Shown here: piece after piece, positions 51,616 through 61,977 of the stretch
Layout: the number at the start of each line of letters is the position of its first letter
How positions within the stretch are numbered: position 1 is the first letter of the stretch
Assembly: GCA_900454475.1 (NCBI GenBank)
Contig: UGSS01000002.1
Coordinates: 1,321,605 to 1,385,604 of the forward strand
Source of the DNA: [Pasteurella] mairii
Lineage (GTDB): Bacteria > Pseudomonadota > Gammaproteobacteria > Enterobacterales > Pasteurellaceae
DNA: 64,000 nucleotides
Direction of reading: 5' to 3'
Notes under the pieces: generated by a model
What the model was told of the DNA's origin: nothing
Seen by the model: the letters and a program-made list of their open reading frames with translations, nothing else
Database searches by the model: none
Translations under genes and position numbers: made by a program

Positions 51616-52905
51616 TCACGCATTTTGCTCTCTCGCCACCGCACGATAACCAATGTCACGACGATAAAAACGCCCTTGCCATTGAATTTGCTCCGCCAAT
51701 TTTAATGCTTTTTGCTGCGCCTCAAAAACCGAATTCCCCAACGCTGTAGCGCAAAGTACACGCCCGCCACTAGTCACTAGTTTGCCCGCTTGCTCGGCAA
51801 CACCGGCTAGGAACACTTTTTCATCCTGACTTGCTTGGCTTGGCAATCCGTGAATTTCATCACCTTTGCGATAATCATTCGGATACCCCTCGGCAGCAAG
51901 CACAATACCCAACGCGGCTTGTTCGTGCCATTCTGATTTCACTTTATTCAATTTTCCGGCACAGGCTTGCAAACAAAGCTCCACCAAATCCGATTTCATA
52001 CGCATCATGATCGGCTGCGTTTCTGGGTCGCCAAAACGACAGTTAAACTCAATTACTTTCGGCTGCCCTTGTTTATCAATCATCAACCCAGCATACAAAA
52101 AGCCTTTATACACATTATTTTCCGCAGCCATGCCACGAACAGTCGGATAAATAATTTGTTCCATCACTCGCTGATGAATTTCAGGCGTCACCACCGGCGC
52201 CGGAGAATACGCCCCCATACCTCCGGTATTCAAGCCCTTATCTTGCTCGCCAACACGTTTATGATCTTGACTGGTTGCCATTGGTTCAACGTGTTCACCA
52301 TCCACCATCACGATAAAACTGGCTTCTTCACCATCTAAAAATTCCTCAATGACCACTCGGCTTCCTGCTTCACCAAAGGCATTGCCCGATAGCATATCGT
52401 TAATTGCCGCTTCAGCTTCCTGCAATGTCATTGCCACAATCACGCCTTTACCCGCCGCCAAACCGTCCGCTTTGATCACAATCGGCGCGCCCTTTTCACG
52501 TACGTAAGCCAACGCCGGTACAATCTCGGTAAAATTACGGTATTCCGCCGTCGGAATATGGTGACGGGCTAAAAAATCTTTAGTAAACGCTTTCGATCCT
52601 TCCAACTGCGCCGCTGATTGACGTGGACCAAAAATTGTCAACCCCGCTTGCTCAAAAGCATCTACCACACCGACGACCAGCGGGGCTTCCGGTCCAACGA
52701 TCGTCAAACCGATTTGCTTTTCTTGCGCAAATTTCACCAGCGCCGGCACATCAGTTGCCGAAATCGCCACATTTTCCACCGCACTTTCAAGCGCTGTGCC
52801 TGCATTACCAGGTGCCACGAATACTTTTGTAGCGAAAGGTGATTGCGCAGCTTTCCAAGCTAAAGCGTGTTCACGACCGCCGTTTCCGATGATTAAGATA
52901 TTCAT
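51616..52905 (-). CDS. purD: Phosphoribosylamine-glycine ligase
   Basis: GAR synthetase, second step of purine synthesis. 429 residues, E. coli-like. N-domain MNILIIGNGGREHALAWK; ATP-grasp with IKADGLAAGKGVIVA near 147; EEFLDGEEASF; MGAYSPAP; IEFNCRFGDPETQPIM near 283. It follows purH on the same strand, separated by a 295-base hairpin-rich element. Co-expression from the purH PurR-controlled promoter is likely. Confidence 0.97.
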   Translation of the reverse strand: MNILIIGNGGREHALAWKAAQSPFATKVFVAPGNAGTALESAVENVAISATDVPALVKFAQEKQIGLTIVGPEAPLVVGVVDAFEQAGLTIFGPRQSAAQLEGSKAFTKDFLARHHIPTAEYRNFTEIVPALAYVREKGAPIVIKADGLAAGKGVIVAMTLQEAEAAINDMLSGNAFGEAGSRVVIEEFLDGEEASFIVMVDGEHVEPMATSQDHKRVGEQDKGLNTGGMGAYSPAPVVTPEIHQRVMEQIIYPTVRGMAAENNVYKGFLYAGLMIDKQGQPKVIEFNCRFGDPETQPIMMRMKSDLVELCLQACAGKLNKVKSEWHEQAALGIVLAAEGYPNDYRKGDEIHGLPSQASQDEKVFLAGVAEQAGKLVTSGGRVLCATALGNSVFEAQQKALKLAEQIQWQGRFYRRDIGYRAVAREQNA

Positions 52906-52974
52906 GTTGTATTCCTTGTTATTCTTTCTGTTCTTTCTTCGAAATATGTTTCGAGCTTTTATATAAATCGGGTT

Positions 52975-53193
52975 TCGCCCGTTGGGCGAGTTTCTTTTCT
53001 TTGTTTCGCCAAAGAAAAGAAACCAAAAGAAAAGCGAGCCTGCTTTGCCTTGTTTCTGAAAAATGGTTAAATTTGTACTTTTTGAGCATAGCGAGTTTAC
53101 GATTTAGCGTTAAAAAAATTTCAACAAAGCGAAGAAAGCAGTGAAGTCGGGGTGTGTTCTTTGGTTACTTTCTTGCACAAGCAAGAAAGTAAC
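52975..53193. repeat. Hairpin-rich, MITE-like element between purH and purD
   Basis: About 220 bases without a gene, bounded by strong hairpins: TCGCCC/GGGCGA (52975-52989), a perfect 14-bp stem (52990-53003 with 53010-53023), and at the far end a perfect 13-bp stem with a 4-base loop (53164-53176 with 53181-53193). The outer ends are imperfect inverted copies (GTTTCTTTTCTTTG and CAAGAAAGTAAC). This looks like a small non-autonomous repeat or a REP-type RNA-stability element. There is no transposase. Confidence 0.55.
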
Positions 53194-53200
53194 AACACCA

Positions 53201-54802
53201 TTAATGACGGAAATGGCGCATTTTCGTCAATACCATCACCATATTATGCTCATTTGCCGCATCAATCACTTCTTGATCACGCATTGAACCGCCCGGGTGG
53301 ATAACACATTCAATACCCACTTTTGCAGCAGCATCAATTCCATCACGGAATGGGAAGAAAGCATCAGATGCCATGACGCAACCCTTGACTTCCAATCCTT
53401 CGTCTTGCGCTTTAATACCCGCAATTTTTGCCGAATAAACGCGACTCATTTGACCGGCGCCAATACCAATGGTTTGATTATTTTTTGCATAGACAATAGC
53501 ATTAGATTTTACAAATTTCGCCACTTTCCAGCAAAATAATAAATCTTTTAACTCCTGTTCCGTTGGTTGGCGTTTGCTGACCACTTCTAAGTCCTCAATG
53601 CCCACCATGCCTAAATCCGCTTCTTGCACCAATAACCCGCCATTTACGCGTTTGAAATCCAAACGAGCTTGCGCCCCATCCCACTCACCACAGGCTAATA
53701 AACGTACATTTTTCTTCGCTTTAACGACTTCTTGCGCCCCTTGGCTGACACTCGGCGCAATAATCACCTCAACAAATTGACGTTCAACAATCGCTTTCGC
53801 GGTGGCTTCATCCAATTCGCGATTAAACGCAATGATGCCACCAAATGCAGAAGTTGGATCCGTTTGATAAGCACGATTGTAAGCATCTAAAATATCTTCA
53901 CCTAAGGCAACGCCACAAGGGTTGGCGTGTTTTACGATAACACAAGCCGGTTCAGCAAAACTTTTCACACATTCTAACGCCGCATCAGTATCAGCGATAT
54001 TATTGTAAGATAATGCCTTACCTTGCAATTGTTGAGCAGTAGAAACGGAGGCTTCTTTCACTTCTTGCTCAATATAAAATGCCGCTTTTTGATGTCCGTT
54101 TTCACCATAACGCATGGTTTGTTTGCGAATAAAATTCAAATTCAAAGTCCGCGGAAATTGACCGCACTTCGCATTTGGATCTTCTTCATCCGCCACAAAA
54201 TATGGTTTGACTAATTGACCAAAATAATTCGCGATCATTGAATCATATTGCGCGGTATGCTCGAAGGCTTTAATCGCAAGATCGAAACGTGTTTCTAGGG
54301 TTAGGCTGTTTTGATGTTGATCCATTTCAGATAAAATTGCATCAAAATCTGCATTATTAACAACGATCGCCACATCTTTATGATTTTTTGCCGCAGAACG
54401 CACCATTGTCGGACCGCCAATATCAATATTCTCTATGGCATCTTCTAATGTGCAATTCGGTTTTGCCACAGTTTCCGCAAAAGGATAAAGGTTGACAACA
54501 ACCATATCAATACCTTCAATACCATGCTGATACATCACTTCATCATCCGTTCCTCGACGACCTAAAATACCGCCATGCACTTTCGGATGTAAGGTTTTTA
54601 CCCGACCATCCATCATTTCAGGAAAACCGGTATAATCGGAAACTTCCACCACCGGCAATCCTTTGTTAGCCAACAATTTTGCAGTCCCCCCAGTAGAAAG
54701 TAACTTAACGCCACGTTGTACTAAACCTTGCGCAAATTCTACGATACCGGTTTTATTGGAAACACTTAATAATGCTTGACGAATTGGACGATTTATTTGC
54801 AT
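53201..54802 (-). CDS. purH: Bifunctional AICAR transformylase / IMP cyclohydrolase
   Basis: Last two steps to IMP. 533 residues. The N-terminal MGS-like IMP cyclohydrolase has [19 protein letters not shown] (8-26), [26 protein letters not shown] and NLYPF. The C-terminal transformylase has [10 protein letters not shown] near 293, [22 protein letters not shown] near 430 and [12 protein letters not shown]. The end is MRHFRH. First gene of purH-purD, with a PurR box over its promoter. Confidence 0.97.
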   Translation of the reverse strand: MQINRPIRQALLSVSNKTGIVEFAQGLVQRGVKLLSTGGTAKLLANKGLPVVEVSDYTGFPEMMDGRVKTLHPKVHGGILGRRGTDDEVMYQHGIEGIDMVVVNLYPFAETVAKPNCTLEDAIENIDIGGPTMVRSAAKNHKDVAIVVNNADFDAILSEMDQHQNSLTLETRFDLAIKAFEHTAQYDSMIANYFGQLVKPYFVADEEDPNAKCGQFPRTLNLNFIRKQTMRYGENGHQKAAFYIEQEVKEASVSTAQQLQGKALSYNNIADTDAALECVKSFAEPACVIVKHANPCGVALGEDILDAYNRAYQTDPTSAFGGIIAFNRELDEATAKAIVERQFVEVIIAPSVSQGAQEVVKAKKNVRLLACGEWDGAQARLDFKRVNGGLLVQEADLGMVGIEDLEVVSKRQPTEQELKDLLFCWKVAKFVKSNAIVYAKNNQTIGIGAGQMSRVYSAKIAGIKAQDEGLEVKGCVMASDAFFPFRDGIDAAAKVGIECVIHPGGSMRDQEVIDAANEHNMVMVLTKMRHFRH

Positions 54803-54842
54803 TGAAATACCTTTTTAATGTATGAAATAAAAAACGGAAAGT

Positions 54843-54872
54843 ATTATAACGCAAACGTTTGCTTTTATGTAG
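54843..54872 (-). promoter_or_regulatory. purH promoter with near-perfect PurR box
   Basis: Minus strand: -35 CTACAT (54867-54872), 18-bp spacer, -10 TATAAT (54843-54848). ACGCAAACGTTTGCTT at 54849-54864 fills the spacer and matches 14 of 16 PurR operator positions (ACGCAAACGTTTGCGT). Direct occlusion of RNA polymerase by PurR is expected. Confidence 0.9.
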
Positions 54873-54879
54873 AAATAAA

Positions 54880-54923
54880 TCGCCTAAATCAGGCGAAAAA
54901 AAAGCCCATAACAGATATGGGCT
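54880..54923 (-). terminator. Double-hairpin terminator after sucD
   Basis: An 8-bp stem AGCCCATA/TATGGGCT (54903-54910 with 54916-54923) with T8 on the minus strand, then a second hairpin TCGCCT/AGGCGA (54880-54885 with 54891-54896). It closes the sucABCD operon. Confidence 0.85.
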
Positions 54924-55040
54924 AAAATGTAAGATTTTGGGATTTATGAATAAAATATCTAAAGCACGTAAATAGTAGCTTATCTATTTCTATTAAGCAA
55001 TCCCCATAGCAGAAAATAACTTTTAACTAAAAATTAACAA

Positions 55041-55907
55041 TTAAAGTACGCTTTTCAGCGCATCCCCAATTTCTGCTAAGCTACGTACGGTTTTCACACC
55101 AGCGGCTTCAAGGGCTGCAAATTTTTCATCCGCTGTCCCTTTTCCACCACTAATAATAGCGCCGGCATGTCCCATACGTTTACCTTTCGGCGCCGTTACA
55201 CCAGCGATATAACTCACCACCGGTTTGGTCACATTCGCTTTAATAAAGGCTGCAGCTTCTTCTTCAGCAGAACCACCAATTTCACCGATCATCACAATGG
55301 CTTCGGTTTCAGGATCTTCTTGGAACAATTTGAGAATATCGATGAAATTTGAACCTGGAATTGGGTCGCCACCTATACCCACACAAGTGGATTGACCAAA
55401 ACCGTAATCCGTTGTTTGTTTTACTGCTTCATAAGTTAAAGTACCGGAGCGGGAAACAATCCCGATTTTTCCTTTTTTATGAATGTTACCCGGCATAATA
55501 CCGATTTTACACTCATCCGGCGTAATTACACCAGGGCAATTCGGACCAATCATACGAACGCCAGTTTGGTTAAGGCGTTGTTTGACTTGAAGCATATCTA
55601 GGGTCGGAATTCCCTCTGTAATACAGATAATCAATTGAATACCCGCATCAATTGCTTCTAAAATCGCATCTTTACAACCCGGTGCGGGTACATAAATAAC
55701 ACTTGCTGTTGCGCCAGTTTGTTCTACTGCTTCACGTACCGTATTAAATACTGGTAAACCTAAATGTGTGGTACCGCCTTTATTCGGAGAAACACCACCA
55801 ACAAGTTGCGTACCATAATCTAAAGCTTGTTGAGAGTGAAATGTACCTTGTCCACCAGTAAAACCTTGACAGATTACCTTTGTATCTTTGTTAATTAAAA
55901 TAGACAT
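55041..55907 (-). CDS. sucD: Succinyl-CoA synthetase, alpha subunit
   Basis: With SucC makes succinate, CoA and ATP from succinyl-CoA. 288 residues. CoA-binding N-domain with [20 protein letters not shown] near 16, [18 protein letters not shown], and the phospho-histidine in [18 protein letters not shown] near 246. The start overlaps the sucC stop by one base (TAATG). Last gene of the operon. Confidence 0.97.
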   Translation of the reverse strand: MSILINKDTKVICQGFTGGQGTFHSQQALDYGTQLVGGVSPNKGGTTHLGLPVFNTVREAVEQTGATASVIYVPAPGCKDAILEAIDAGIQLIICITEGIPTLDMLQVKQRLNQTGVRMIGPNCPGVITPDECKIGIMPGNIHKKGKIGIVSRSGTLTYEAVKQTTDYGFGQSTCVGIGGDPIPGSNFIDILKLFQEDPETEAIVMIGEIGGSAEEEAAAFIKANVTKPVVSYIAGVTAPKGKRMGHAGAIISGGKGTADEKFAALEAAGVKTVRSLAEIGDALKSVL

Positions 55908-57073
55908 TATTTACCCTCCGCCGCTTTAACGACTTGTACTGCAGCATCAGTTAAACTGGTTGCTGCAATGATGTTTAATCCACTTTTTGCTAAAATGTCA
56001 CGACCAAGTTCAGCATTATTCCCTTCTAAACGAACAATAACCGGAACACTTACGCCCACCTCGTTTACCGCAGCAATAATACCGTTCGCGATTAAATCGC
56101 AACGCACAATACCACCGAAGATATTCACCAATACCGCTTTCACTGCTTTATCTGATAAGATAATTTTAAATGCTTCCGCAACACGTTCTTTCGTCGCACC
56201 GCCGCCCACATCAAGAAAGTTTGCCGGAGAACCGCCATGTAACTTCACGATATCCATGGTTCCCATGGCAAGCCCTGCACCGTTTACCATACAACCAATA
56301 TTACCGTCTAATGCGACGTAATTTAATTGGTGAGATTCGGCAAGCGCTTCGCGCGGATCTTCTTGGCTTGGATCTTGCATCGCCGCTAATTCCGGTTGAC
56401 GATATAAGGCATTACCGTCCACCACCATTTTCGCATCTAAGCAAAGCAAGTTGCCCTCAGTTGTCACTACCAACGGGTTAATTTCAAGTAGAGAAAGATC
56501 TTTTTCAACAAAAAGTTTTGCTAGTTGAGTAAAGATAAAGGCGAATTGTTTAATTTGCTCACCTTCCAAACCAAGTTTAAATGCCAATTCGCGACCTTGA
56601 TAAGGCATTCCGCCGGTTAATGGATCAATCGGTAATTTATGCAACAATTCTGGTGTTTTTTCTGCGACTTCTTCAATATTCATCCCGCCAGCACTTGATG
56701 CCATAAAAACGACTTTTTGTGAAGAACGATCGACGACTGCCCCTAAATACAGTTCACGAGCAATACCAGCGGTTTCTTCTACATAAAGTGTATTTACTGG
56801 CTGACCATTGGCATCCGTTTGGAAAGTAACCAAACGGTTGCCAAGCCATTTATCAGCAAATTCACGTACTTCAGCTTCATTGCGAACCAGTTTTACCCCA
56901 CCGGCTTTACCACGTCCACCGGCGTGTACTTGACATTTAATTGCCCAAGCATCCCCCTTAAGTTGTTTAATTGCAGCAACCGCTTCATCTGCGGTTTTAC
57001 AGGCAATACCTTGACTGACAGGGAGTTTATATTTGGCAAAAATCTGTTTGCCTTGATATTCATGTAAGTTCAT
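55907..57073 (-). CDS. sucC: Succinyl-CoA synthetase, beta subunit
   Basis: ATP-grasp partner of SucD. 388 residues, E. coli-like. [19 protein letters not shown] start; [17 protein letters not shown] near 46; [16 protein letters not shown] near 188; [33 protein letters not shown] near 318. It lies 32 bases after sucB and one base over sucD. Confidence 0.97.
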   Translation of the reverse strand: MNLHEYQGKQIFAKYKLPVSQGIACKTADEAVAAIKQLKGDAWAIKCQVHAGGRGKAGGVKLVRNEAEVREFADKWLGNRLVTFQTDANGQPVNTLYVEETAGIARELYLGAVVDRSSQKVVFMASSAGGMNIEEVAEKTPELLHKLPIDPLTGGMPYQGRELAFKLGLEGEQIKQFAFIFTQLAKLFVEKDLSLLEINPLVVTTEGNLLCLDAKMVVDGNALYRQPELAAMQDPSQEDPREALAESHQLNYVALDGNIGCMVNGAGLAMGTMDIVKLHGGSPANFLDVGGGATKERVAEAFKIILSDKAVKAVLVNIFGGIVRCDLIANGIIAAVNEVGVSVPVIVRLEGNNAELGRDILAKSGLNIIAATSLTDAAVQVVKAAEGK

Positions 57074-57105
57074 CTATCTCGTCCTATTTTTGCATGGTTA
57101 AGGGA

Positions 57106-58323
57106 TTAAATTTCTAATAACAAGCGTGTCGGATCTTCTAATAACTCTTTGATTGTTACTAAGAAACCAACACTTTCACGTCCGTCAATTAAACGGTGAT
57201 CATAAGAAAGTGCCAAATACATCATAGGACGAATAACGACTTGCCCGTTTACTGCTACTGGGCGCTCTTTAATCGCGTGCATCCCTAAAATCGCACTTTG
57301 CGGAGGATTGATAATCGGTGTTGACATTAATGAACCGAATACCCCGCCATTAGTAATGGTGAAATTACCGCCGGTAAGATCTTCTACCGTTAATTTTCCG
57401 TCACGACCTTTTTCGGCAAGCGCTTTAATTTCTTTCTCAATATCTGCCATACTTAATGTATCGCAATTACGCAATACCGGTGTGACTAAACCGCGCGGTG
57501 TAGAAACCGCAATACTCACATCAAAATAGTTGTGATACACAATATCGTCTCCGTCGATAGAGGCGTTCACTTCCGGATAACGTTTTAACGCTTCCACGAC
57601 CGCTTTAATATAAAACGACATGAAACCCAATCTTACACCATGTTGTTTTTCAAATTTTTCACCGTATTGTTTACGCAAGCTCATAATTGGTTGCATATCC
57701 ACTTCATTGAAGGTGGTCAACATAGCGGTATTATTTTTCGCTTCTAATAAACGTTCAGCAATACGTTTACGTAAACGCGTCATTGGTACACGTTTTTCTT
57801 CACGATGACCTAAATTCATTTCCACTTTAGGTTGTGCCGGCGCAGCTGCTTTTGCCGCTTTTTGCGCTAATACACGTTCCACATCCTCACGTGTAATTCT
57901 GCCACCTACGCCAGTACCTTTGATGTCCTCGGCATTTAAATCATGTTCTGCCAATAAACGACGCACGCCAGGGCTTACGCTATCGCTATTAGACTCATCC
58001 GAAGTCAATGCTGCTGAATGACGAGCCGCCGGAGTACTTTCACTTGTTTGTACACTTTCTTTGGTCACCGCGCCAGCAACGACTTGCGCACTTACTTTAC
58101 CTAATAATTGTTTACTCACCACTGTCGCACCTTCCGGCTCAACAATACTTTCCAATACGCCATCAGCAATGGCTGGTACTTCTAAAACGACTTTATCCGT
58201 TTCAATTTCCACTAAAATATCATCACGTTTAACCGCATCACCAACTTGTTTATGCCAAGTGACCACTGTTGCATCTGCAACGGATTCGGGTAAATCTGGG
58301 GTTATAATCTCAAAATCGCTCAT
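57106..58323 (-). CDS. sucB: Dihydrolipoyllysine succinyltransferase (E2 of 2-oxoglutarate dehydrogenase)
   Basis: 405 residues from the ATG giving [15 protein letters not shown] (AAGGA upstream); the open frame extends 25 codons further but runs through an uptake-signal hairpin. Lipoyl domain with [11 protein letters not shown] (lipoyl Lys44), peripheral subunit-binding domain [20 protein letters not shown] near 118, an Ala/Pro linker, and catalytic core ending with [16 protein letters not shown] (His and Asp near 376-380). Downstream of sucA by 74 bases; lpd (E3) is not in the window. Confidence 0.96.
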   Translation of the reverse strand: MSDFEIITPDLPESVADATVVTWHKQVGDAVKRDDILVEIETDKVVLEVPAIADGVLESIVEPEGATVVSKQLLGKVSAQVVAGAVTKESVQTSESTPAARHSAALTSDESNSDSVSPGVRRLLAEHDLNAEDIKGTGVGGRITREDVERVLAQKAAKAAAPAQPKVEMNLGHREEKRVPMTRLRKRIAERLLEAKNNTAMLTTFNEVDMQPIMSLRKQYGEKFEKQHGVRLGFMSFYIKAVVEALKRYPEVNASIDGDDIVYHNYFDVSIAVSTPRGLVTPVLRNCDTLSMADIEKEIKALAEKGRDGKLTVEDLTGGNFTITNGGVFGSLMSTPIINPPQSAILGMHAIKERPVAVNGQVVIRPMMYLALSYDHRLIDGRESVGFLVTIKELLEDPTRLLLEI

Positions 58324-58356
58324 ATCATTTTTCCTTTTCTCGTTGGTGTTTTCATC

Positions 58357-58386
58357 AAAAGTGCGGTAATTCTCACCGCACTTTTT
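58357..58386. terminator. Uptake-signal hairpin between sucA and sucB
   Basis: An 11-bp perfect stem of facing uptake signals (58357-58367 with 58375-58385), 7-base loop, inside the sucA-sucB gap. On the minus strand it is followed by a four-base T run, so it may lower sucBCD transcription relative to sucA rather than end the transcript. Confidence 0.55.
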
Positions 58387-58397
58387 CCCCTTAATCA

Positions 58398-61193
58398 TTA
58401 AGCTAATGCTTGTGTAATTAATTCTCGTTGTTGCTCATTATGTAAAGCAGCGTAACCGACTGCCGGAGAAGCCGAAGCCGGACGACCCACATAACTTAAT
58501 TTCGCATTTTCCGGTAAGGAACTTCTAAAGTTATGTTGGCTACAATACCAAGCACCTTGGTTTAACGGTTCTTCTTGGCACCACACATAATCGGTAACAT
58601 GGCTGTAAGGTGCGAGAATTTCTTTCATTTCCTCATGCGGATATGGATACAACTGCTCAATACGAATAATGGCAACATCCGTTTGTTCATTTTTACGACG
58701 TTGTTCAAGCAAGTCATAATAAACTTTACCCGCACATAAAACGACACGTCTAACTTTTTTCGGATCCAGTGTATCCACTTCGCCAATCGCATTTTGATAT
58801 TTCCCGTTAATTAATTCCTCCGCGGAAGAAACCGCTAACGGGTGACGTAGCAATGATTTTGGTGTGATCACGATCAATGGACGACGGATTTGACGTAACA
58901 TTTGACGACGCAATAAATGATAAATTTGTGCTGGCGTTGAAGGCACACAAACTTGCATATTTTGTTGCGCACAAAGTTGCAAATAACGTTCTAAACGTGC
59001 AGAAGAATGCTCTGGACCTTGTCCTTCATAACCATGTGGTAATAACATAACCAATCCGCACATTCTGCCCCATTTTTGTTCACCAGAACTGATAAATTGG
59101 TCAATAACCACTTGAGCCACATTGGCAAAATCACCAAATTGCGCCTCCCAAATCGTCAGTGTTTTTGGTGTAGTAGTTGCATAACCGTATTCGTATGCCA
59201 ACACCCCTTCTTCCGATAAAACAGAGTCCCAGACTTCAAAGCGACCTTGTTGTCTGTGCAATTGAGTTAATGGAATATAAATCGTTGCATCTTTCTGATT
59301 GTGCAATACGGAATGACGGTGGAAGAAGGTTCCACGACCAGCATCCTCCCCAGAAAGACGAATATGATGCCCCTCATCCAACAAAGTAGCATACGCCATG
59401 GTTTCCGCCATTCCCCAGTCAAATAATTTTTCTCTATTCGCCATCGCTAAGCGATCATCATAGATTTTTTTCACTCTTGGATGTAACTGATGATTTTCCG
59501 GATACTCACAAACTTTTTTCGCCAAACCGTCAAAACGTTCTGCCTCAAAGGTACTATCGTAATCCGACCATTCTTGGGTTAAGAATTTCGCCCAATCAGT
59601 AGCTTCACGATCCATTTCGCGCCATTGAGGTACCACACAGTCTCCATTATCCAACGCATCACGATATTTATTCACTAACTCGGTAGCATATTCATCTTTA
59701 ATCACTTGCGTATTCACCAAATGATCCGCATAAACTTTACGTGGTGTTGGATGGCGTTTGATACGCTCATACATTAACGGTTGAGTGACTGAAGGCTCAT
59801 CAGCTTCATTATGCCCGTGACGACGATAAGAAACTAAATCAATAAAAATATCACGCTTAAATTTCTCACGGAATTCCACTGCCATTCTCGCCACATAAGC
59901 CACTGCTTCGGCATCATCCCCATTAACATGAATAACCGGCACCTCAATCATTTTAGCAATATCGGTACAATATTCCGTAGAGCGCGTATCGTTTGGATTA
60001 GATGTGGTAAATCCGATTTGGTTATTAATCACAATACGAATGGTTCCGCCCACGCTGTAACCGCGTGTTGATGACATATTTAATGATTCTTGCACAATCC
60101 CTTGTCCTGCAACCGCAGAGTCACCATGTACCGTAATTGGTAATACTTGAGAACGTTCCGTATCATTTAAACGGGTTTGTCTTGCTCTCACCGACCCTAA
60201 AACAACTGGGCTGACAATTTCCAAATGCGACGGATTAAATGCTAATGCTAAATGCACAATACCATTTTCCGTCATAAAATCAGAAGAAAAACCTTGGTGG
60301 TATTTTACGTCCCCCGTACCATTGCCATGATGTTTTCCGGCAAACTCATCAAATAAATCCGCTGGTTTTTTACCTAATACATTGACCAACATATTCAAAC
60401 GCCCACGGTGTGCCATCCCCATGACGATCTCTTTCACCCCATGACGTCCGCCATGGCGAATAATTTCTTTCATTAACAATACAAACGCATCACTGCCCTC
60501 TAATGAAAAACGTTTTGCGCCCGGGAATTTAGCCCCTAAATAACGTTCTAAACCGTCGGCAGCGGTCAATTCTTGCAAGAAAGAAAGTTGCTCTTCTTTA
60601 TTAAACAAGGGTTTATTTAGCAAATTTTCTACTTTATTTTGCAACCAGGTACGCGCTTCTAAATCATTGACGTGCATAAATTCAAGCCCGATCGTACTGC
60701 AATAAGTTTCTTTCAAGGCTTTGGATAATTCTCTTAAACTAATTTTCTCTTTGTTGTAAACATAGCCGCCAACATCAAACACTTCATCTAAATCATCATC
60801 GCTAAAACCATAAAATTTATAATCTAGCGTCGGTGCTTCCATCCGTTGCCATAATTTCAATGGATCCAAATCAGCATGTAAATGACCACGATTTCTATGT
60901 GCATTTACCCATTGCAGTAAATTAATCAATCTTGCGCTGACATTTGGATCGATAACGCCAGCACCGACTTTTGAGTTATCGCGGGCTAAACGTTTAAAAT
61001 AATCGCGAACTTGGGAGTGTGGCTGCTCAAGTGCGGTTGATTTCGGGAGAGAATTGAAAATTTGTTGCCAACTCTCGCCGACAGAATCAGGATCACGAAG
61101 ATAATCTTCGTAAAGTTCTTCTATGTAAGTTTGATTCGCTCCACCTAGCGCACTAGAGGCTAACCATTCACTGATAGGAGTATTTTTTTGCAT
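58398..61193 (-). CDS. sucA: 2-oxoglutarate dehydrogenase E1 component
   Basis: Thiamine-diphosphate enzyme that decarboxylates 2-oxoglutarate. 931 residues from the ATG giving [18 protein letters not shown], preceded by AGGTGG (E. coli 933). Marks: [19 protein letters not shown] near 230, [57 protein letters not shown], and the C-terminal [11 protein letters not shown]. First gene of sucABCD. Its promoter must lie in the 61200-61440 region; no consensus promoter stands out. Confidence 0.97.
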   Translation of the reverse strand: MQKNTPISEWLASSALGGANQTYIEELYEDYLRDPDSVGESWQQIFNSLPKSTALEQPHSQVRDYFKRLARDNSKVGAGVIDPNVSARLINLLQWVNAHRNRGHLHADLDPLKLWQRMEAPTLDYKFYGFSDDDLDEVFDVGGYVYNKEKISLRELSKALKETYCSTIGLEFMHVNDLEARTWLQNKVENLLNKPLFNKEEQLSFLQELTAADGLERYLGAKFPGAKRFSLEGSDAFVLLMKEIIRHGGRHGVKEIVMGMAHRGRLNMLVNVLGKKPADLFDEFAGKHHGNGTGDVKYHQGFSSDFMTENGIVHLALAFNPSHLEIVSPVVLGSVRARQTRLNDTERSQVLPITVHGDSAVAGQGIVQESLNMSSTRGYSVGGTIRIVINNQIGFTTSNPNDTRSTEYCTDIAKMIEVPVIHVNGDDAEAVAYVARMAVEFREKFKRDIFIDLVSYRRHGHNEADEPSVTQPLMYERIKRHPTPRKVYADHLVNTQVIKDEYATELVNKYRDALDNGDCVVPQWREMDREATDWAKFLTQEWSDYDSTFEAERFDGLAKKVCEYPENHQLHPRVKKIYDDRLAMANREKLFDWGMAETMAYATLLDEGHHIRLSGEDAGRGTFFHRHSVLHNQKDATIYIPLTQLHRQQGRFEVWDSVLSEEGVLAYEYGYATTTPKTLTIWEAQFGDFANVAQVVIDQFISSGEQKWGRMCGLVMLLPHGYEGQGPEHSSARLERYLQLCAQQNMQVCVPSTPAQIYHLLRRQMLRQIRRPLIVITPKSLLRHPLAVSSAEELINGKYQNAIGEVDTLDPKKVRRVVLCAGKVYYDLLEQRRKNEQTDVAIIRIEQLYPYPHEEMKEILAPYSHVTDYVWCQEEPLNQGAWYCSQHNFRSSLPENAKLSYVGRPASASPAVGYAALHNEQQRELITQALA

Positions 61194-61202
61194 TGCGACC
61201 AC

Positions 61203-61434
61203 CTAATTTGGGTTTGATAGATAGTTAAGGTCTAATTACTAAAATCCGTATATTGCTACATACGAACCGCTCTATTTACCGTTTTGAACTGAATTCAAAG
61301 ACAACGTTAATCGATTACTTTATTGTCTCATTTGCTCCAGCCTTGTAACAATATAAAATCAAATATGTTACCAAAGAGAAACCTGCTGTAATAAAATTTA
61401 ATCTCCCCAGGTTATATCTCGTATTTACTGTCCA
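61203..61434. other. sucA upstream region
   Basis: About 230 AT-rich bases between the small ORF and sucA, presumably holding the sucABCD promoter. ACGTTAATCGATTAC near 61304 contains half an ArcA motif. Nothing else stands out. Confidence 0.4.
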
Positions 61435-61659
61435 TTACTTAATCAACGCCTCTTCAAAAAAGCATTTACACTTTTTCGAATTATCATTCATCAAACCACT
61501 ACGTTGGTTACGTTGGTTAATAAGAATATAAACAGCAGAAAAGAAGTATTGAAAAATATAGCCACACAAATGGCTATGAATTTTATTGCCATCTGCGCGG
61601 ATAACGTGGGAATTAAGATCAAGACTGTGTTGAAAATAAACAACAGTATCGATACGCAT
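61435..61659 (-). CDS. Small ORF with strong ribosome site; possibly a frameshifted two-helix membrane protein
   Basis: AAGGAGAG lies 4 bases before the ATG at 61659, the best ribosome site in the region. The ATG frame gives 74 residues without clear features. The frame one base over, entered just after ATG-CG, reads CVSILLFIFNTVLILIPTLS, then AQMAIKFIAICVAIFFNTSF, then LLFIFLLTNVTNVVV and a stop. This is a typical two-helix small membrane protein of about 56 residues. Adding a GT after ATGC would join them. So this may be a small membrane-protein gene with a 2-base deletion, or a real 74-residue product. No family recognised. Confidence 0.3.
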   Translation of the reverse strand: MRIDTVVYFQHSLDLNSHVIRADGNKIHSHLCGYIFQYFFSAVYILINQRNQRSGLMNDNSKKCKCFFEEALIK

Positions 61660-61810
61660 TGTTCTCTCCTTTGAAGCGAAGTTTGATAAAAAATTAACTT
61701 GCTATCGTTACATAGCCTAAGCATTCGGATAATCCCGAAAGGCATTAATTTTTACTCAAACTATTTTTTCTAATTAGAAAACAAATTACCTATTTAATCA
61801 AGTTTATTGT

Positions 61811-61828
61811 TTAACATCATATTAACAT
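61811..61828 (-). promoter_or_regulatory. ArcA-type box upstream of gltA
   Basis: Minus strand TGTTAATATGATGTTAA closely matches the ArcA pattern (GTTAATTAAATGTTAA): two GTTAA half-sites spaced 11 bp. A third TTAACAT copy is at 61866-61872. Located about 150 bases before gltA. ArcA repression of gltA is known in E. coli. Confidence 0.6.
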
Positions 61829-61836
61829 TTTATCAT

Positions 61837-61858
61837 TTTTTTGATCTTGATCGCATTT
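61837..61858. promoter_or_regulatory. CRP-type site upstream of gltA
   Basis: Core TTTGA-N6-TCGCA (61840-61855) with TCTTGA as centre and AT-rich flanks. One mismatch per half-site from TGTGA/TCACA. It lies 9 bases from the ArcA box. A plausible but not strong CRP site. Confidence 0.45.
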
Positions 61859-61977
61859 TTGAAAATTAACATTTTTTTTACAAATAAAAATTTAAATTTA
61901 TAAAGACAGCTAGCAAATAACAGGTTATATTGAAATATAGCCTATAAACACAACACTAAAATAAGAGAGGAATATCT

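Noticed and set aside
61501-61518. Tandem ACGTTGGTT repeat
   Set aside because: Only two short copies, with no context suggesting an operator or phase variation.
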